This document shows, one piece after another, positions 61,610 to 64,000 of a DNA stretch of 64,000 nt (position 1 is its first letter; the number at the start of each line of letters is the position of its first letter). The notes beneath the pieces are model-generated. The model saw only the letters and a program-made list of their open reading frames with translations, was not told where the DNA came from and did not search any database. A program made the position numbers and the translations under genes. Origin of the DNA: Agreia sp. Leaf210 (GTDB lineage: Bacteria > Actinomycetota > Actinomycetes > Actinomycetales > Microbacteriaceae). The DNA lies in the NCBI RefSeq assembly GCF_001421485.1, contig NZ_LMKK01000003.1, forward strand, positions 124,001 through 188,000, given 5' to 3'.

Positions 61610-62926
61610 TTACTCGCCCTCGCCGCGCAGCAGATCTTCGAGTGCCTGGTCCATCTCGTCGGGGGCGGGAGTACCTGCCTGCAGTCGAGCGACGAGCGCC
61701 GCTGGGTCGTCGATGTCCTCGTTCGTGGGAACGAGGTCGGGGTGTGACCACAGTTCGTCTCTAACGTCTGAGCCCACCGCGTCGGTCACGGCCTGCCACA
61801 TCGCAGCCGCCTCGCGAAGACGACGCGGACGCAGCTCGAGCCCGATGAGCGTCGAGAATGCGGACTCCGCAGGCCCGCCCGTGGCCCGACGTCGGCGTAC
61901 GGTCTCGGCGACGGCATTGCTCGAGGGGAGCCGCTTCGTCGCCTGTGCGGTGACGACATCGACCCAGCCCTCGATGAGCGCGAGCATCGTCTCGAGACGG
62001 GTGAGGGCATGCTGCTGCGCCTCGGTCTTGGGCGGGATGAGCGCGCCGGAGACGACGGCTTGACGAAGCTCCTCGGGGTTCGACGGGTCGAAGCCCTCTG
62101 CGAGCTCCTCCAGGCGTTCCGTGTCGATCCGGATTCCGCGGGCGAACTCCGTGATGGACGTGATGAGGTGCAGTCGCAGCCACTTGGCGTGCCGGAAGAG
62201 GCGGGCGTGCGCCAGCTCTCGCACCGCCAGGTAGAGCTGAACCTGGTCGAGGGGGATGTCGAGACCTTCGCTGAACGTCGAGATGTTCTGTGGAAGCAGC
62301 GCGGCCTTCTGATCTTCGAAGAGAGGGATGCCGACATCGCCGCCGGAGACGACCTCGGTCGAGAGCTGGCCGACGACCTGACCGAGCTGCACGGCGAAGA
62401 GCGCGCCCCCGAGATTGCGCATGAGCTTGGATGCCCCGGCGAGCATGCCCGCCATCTCCTCGGGAGCCTGGTCTTTCAGCACGGCGGTGAGGGCATCGGC
62501 GATGCTCAGTGCGACGGGCTCAGCCAGCTGGCTCCACACGGGCATGGTCTCGGTAGTCCACTGCTGTCGGGTGAGATAGACCGGCGACAGGGCGAGTTCG
62601 GTCACGCTCGTGACCTCGTCTAGCCACAGAGCCGCGATGTGCAGAGCGCCGTCGAGCTCGGTGCGCTGGGAGTCTGTGACGCTCAGCGTCGACTGCCCGG
62701 CGAACTCGTTCGCCTGCTTGGTGGCGACCTGCCAGTCGATGCCGTCGCCCGTCGTGCTCATGGCGTTCTGCAGCTGCTGCATGAGCTGCTGCACGGCAGC
62801 TGGGTCGGAGGGGAGTCCCGCCGCGCTGGCAAGCTTGGCCGGGTCCATCTCCGAGTTGCCCTCGAGGAAACTCCGCAGCATGTCGCGGAAGTCATCCTCC
62901 GGCTCCTTGGATGTGTCGTCGCTCAT
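61610..62926 (-). CDS. DUF2342/zincin-2-type protein
   Basis: The 438-residue helical protein matches the actinobacterial family annotated as zinc-dependent metalloprotease (DUF2342, Zincin_2; Rv3195-like). The metal-type helix reads RELAH at residues 236-240, with Arg236 where HExxH proteases have the first His. Proteolysis has not been shown from this sequence. The N-terminal 60 residues are acidic and Gln-rich (VQQLMQQLQNAM). The ATG at 62926 has AGAGG 9 nt upstream; an earlier ATG at 62977 is rejected. It is divergent from the PDZ/Lon gene. Confidence 0.82.
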   Translation of the reverse strand: MSDDTSKEPEDDFRDMLRSFLEGNSEMDPAKLASAAGLPSDPAAVQQLMQQLQNAMSTTGDGIDWQVATKQANEFAGQSTLSVTDSQRTELDGALHIAALWLDEVTSVTELALSPVYLTRQQWTTETMPVWSQLAEPVALSIADALTAVLKDQAPEEMAGMLAGASKLMRNLGGALFAVQLGQVVGQLSTEVVSGGDVGIPLFEDQKAALLPQNISTFSEGLDIPLDQVQLYLAVRELAHARLFRHAKWLRLHLITSITEFARGIRIDTERLEELAEGFDPSNPEELRQAVVSGALIPPKTEAQQHALTRLETMLALIEGWVDVVTAQATKRLPSSNAVAETVRRRRATGGPAESAFSTLIGLELRPRRLREAAAMWQAVTDAVGSDVRDELWSHPDLVPTNEDIDDPAALVARLQAGTPAPDEMDQALEDLLRGEGE

Positions 62927-63129
62927 GGCAGGAAACCTCTTTCGCCCGACAGTCGGCGGGGATCCGGTGTGCTCCATGCCCGCTGTCAGAATTGCTCTCT
63001 ACGCTAGCTGGTGGCCGATCGGCCTTGCTGGGATTTCCCATAGGCTGGGGCCTCCGGCCGTGCGCCCGTGGCGAACAGTCCTCCCGGGGTGACGCCCCAA
63101 CTGATTTCCACCCGTCGTCGAGGAGACAC

Positions 63130-64000
63130 GTGAGCCTGTTCGGTTTGAATGACACGAATCGTGTCGACGACTCCGATGCCCAGCACGGCGTGCCGTTCGC
63201 CCTCCGTACGCCCGAGGAGATCTCGGCCGAGCGACGCTCCGCGCGCCGTCGGACGACGGGGTGGACCGTGCTCGTCATCGCACTCGTACTCGGCCTCGTC
63301 ATGAGTTTCCTCCCGACGCCGTACGTCATCGAACAGCCGGGGCCCGTGTTCGACACCCTGGGCTCCCAGACCGTAGAGGGCAAGGACACGCCCCTGATCT
63401 CGATCGACGGGGAGCCCACGTATCCCACGGGCGGAACGCTCGACATGCTGACGGTCTCCGTTGTCGGAACCCCGAAGCAGACTCCGTCGTGGGCCGAGGT
63501 CGTGCAGGCGTACTTCGACAGCAGTAAAGCCGTCGTACCGCTCGAGGCTGTCTATCCTCCTGACGTCACCACCGAACAGCGTGACGAGCAGAACGCCGCT
63601 CTGATGGTCGACAGCCAGCAGGAGGCTATCGCCGCCGCGCTCAGCAGCCTCGGATACGACTTCACGACCAGCGTCAGCGTGGGAAGCGTGGCGAAGGGCT
63701 CGCCGGCAGAGGGCGAACTCGAGGCCGGCGACGTCGTCACCAGTGTCAATGGACAGGCTGTCGGCTCCATCGACCAACTCCGCGCGGCTGTGGCGGCGAA
63801 CGGCACCGACAAGCCGGCCGTCGTCGACGTGACGCGCGCGGGTGCGCCCATCGAGGCATCCGTCACCCCGATCACCAGCGGCGACACCTCGGTCCTCGGA
63901 ATCGGTGTGCAGGCGAGCTTCGAGTTCCCGTTCGATGTGAAGATCCAACTCGACAACGTCGGCGGACCGAGCGCCGGCATGATGTTCGCTCTGGGGATCA
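63130..64000 (+). CDS. PDZ-domain, Lon-like membrane protease (partial)
   Basis: The first 290 residues are in the window. A cytosolic lead of about 40 residues is followed by one helix (TGWTVLVIALVLGLVMSF). The extracytoplasmic region contains a PDZ domain with KGSPAEGELEAGDVVTSVNGQAV. GGPSAGMMFALG then begins the Lon-type protease domain (catalytic Ser in GPSAG), where the window ends. It corresponds to the YlbL/Rv3194c family of anchored Lon-like proteases. The GTG follows GAGGAGA at about 5 nt. Confidence 0.92.
   Translation, partial: MSLFGLNDTNRVDDSDAQHGVPFALRTPEEISAERRSARRRTTGWTVLVIALVLGLVMSFLPTPYVIEQPGPVFDTLGSQTVEGKDTPLISIDGEPTYPTGGTLDMLTVSVVGTPKQTPSWAEVVQAYFDSSKAVVPLEAVYPPDVTTEQRDEQNAALMVDSQQEAIAAALSSLGYDFTTSVSVGSVAKGSPAEGELEAGDVVTSVNGQAVGSIDQLRAAVAANGTDKPAVVDVTRAGAPIEASVTPITSGDTSVLGIGVQASFEFPFDVKIQLDNVGGPSAGMMFALGI

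Overview
The window is high-GC, densely packed chromosomal DNA from an actinobacterium. Gene content points to Micrococcales, most likely family Microbacteriaceae; the genus cannot be fixed from this sequence. Indicators are the adnA-adnB-nudC-uvrD2 helicase block, DUF3117 and DUF3107 miniproteins, the efeUOB order, a gcvT-H-P operon behind a glycine riboswitch, and frequent GTG/TTG starts. I saw no tRNA, rRNA, insertion sequence, prophage or CRISPR array. The window opens in the last codons of one gene and ends inside a PDZ/Lon-like protease gene.

Layout. 1-5.1 kb: accessory small genes (an alpha/beta-hydrolase-fold protein with no nucleophile, an ABC-F ATPase, membrane proteins, a cupin lipoprotein, a CopC-like protein). 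5.1-8.1 kb: a ferric-siderophore/cobalamin-type ABC importer behind a DtxR/IdeR-like box. 8.1-13.2 kb: a stand-alone LysR-type HTH protein and the riboswitch-controlled glycine cleavage operon. 13.3-14.9 kb: a secreted pentapeptide-repeat protein and a CPBP-family membrane protein. 15-20.5 kb: an oligopeptide ABC importer with a fused double ATPase. 20.6-22.5 kb: typA. 22.6-26.1 kb: efeB-efeO-efeU iron uptake with a second DtxR-like box. 26.1-35.3 kb: acyltransferase, fdxA-dapC, gltA, deoC, and divergent dapD/dapE with a membrane mannosyltransferase-like protein. 35.4-40.8 kb: O-methyltransferase, tatB, mrp, DUF1003, a soluble MgtE-N/CBS protein and a stress-type protein. 40.8-46.3 kb: Xaa-Pro aminopeptidase, three overlapping exported-domain proteins, a convergent overlapping membrane protein and a PHP phosphoesterase. 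46.3-50.5 kb: DEAD helicase, ferritin-like protein, kynureninase, small membrane protein and DUF3107. 50.6-64 kb: adnA-adnB, an APH-fold pseudokinase, a nudC-like Nudix gene, uvrD2-like helicase, an orphan E1-like/TOMM-type protein, a DUF2342-type zincin and the PDZ/Lon-like protease.

Themes. Two iron-import operons share DtxR-type operators. Glycine catabolism is under a tandem riboswitch. The diaminopimelate succinylase branch (dapC, dapD, dapE) lies within 6 kb. At least sixteen starts lie 6-7 nt behind a TAnnnT hexamer, as expected for leaderless mRNAs, and this often decides the start codon. The most unexplained parts are the three-gene exported-domain cluster (42.3-44.3 kb) with its 181-bp antisense overlap, and the 57-64 kb segment, where several enzyme families have lost hallmark residues or domains and an orphan E1-like gene overlaps the helicase gene tail to tail.
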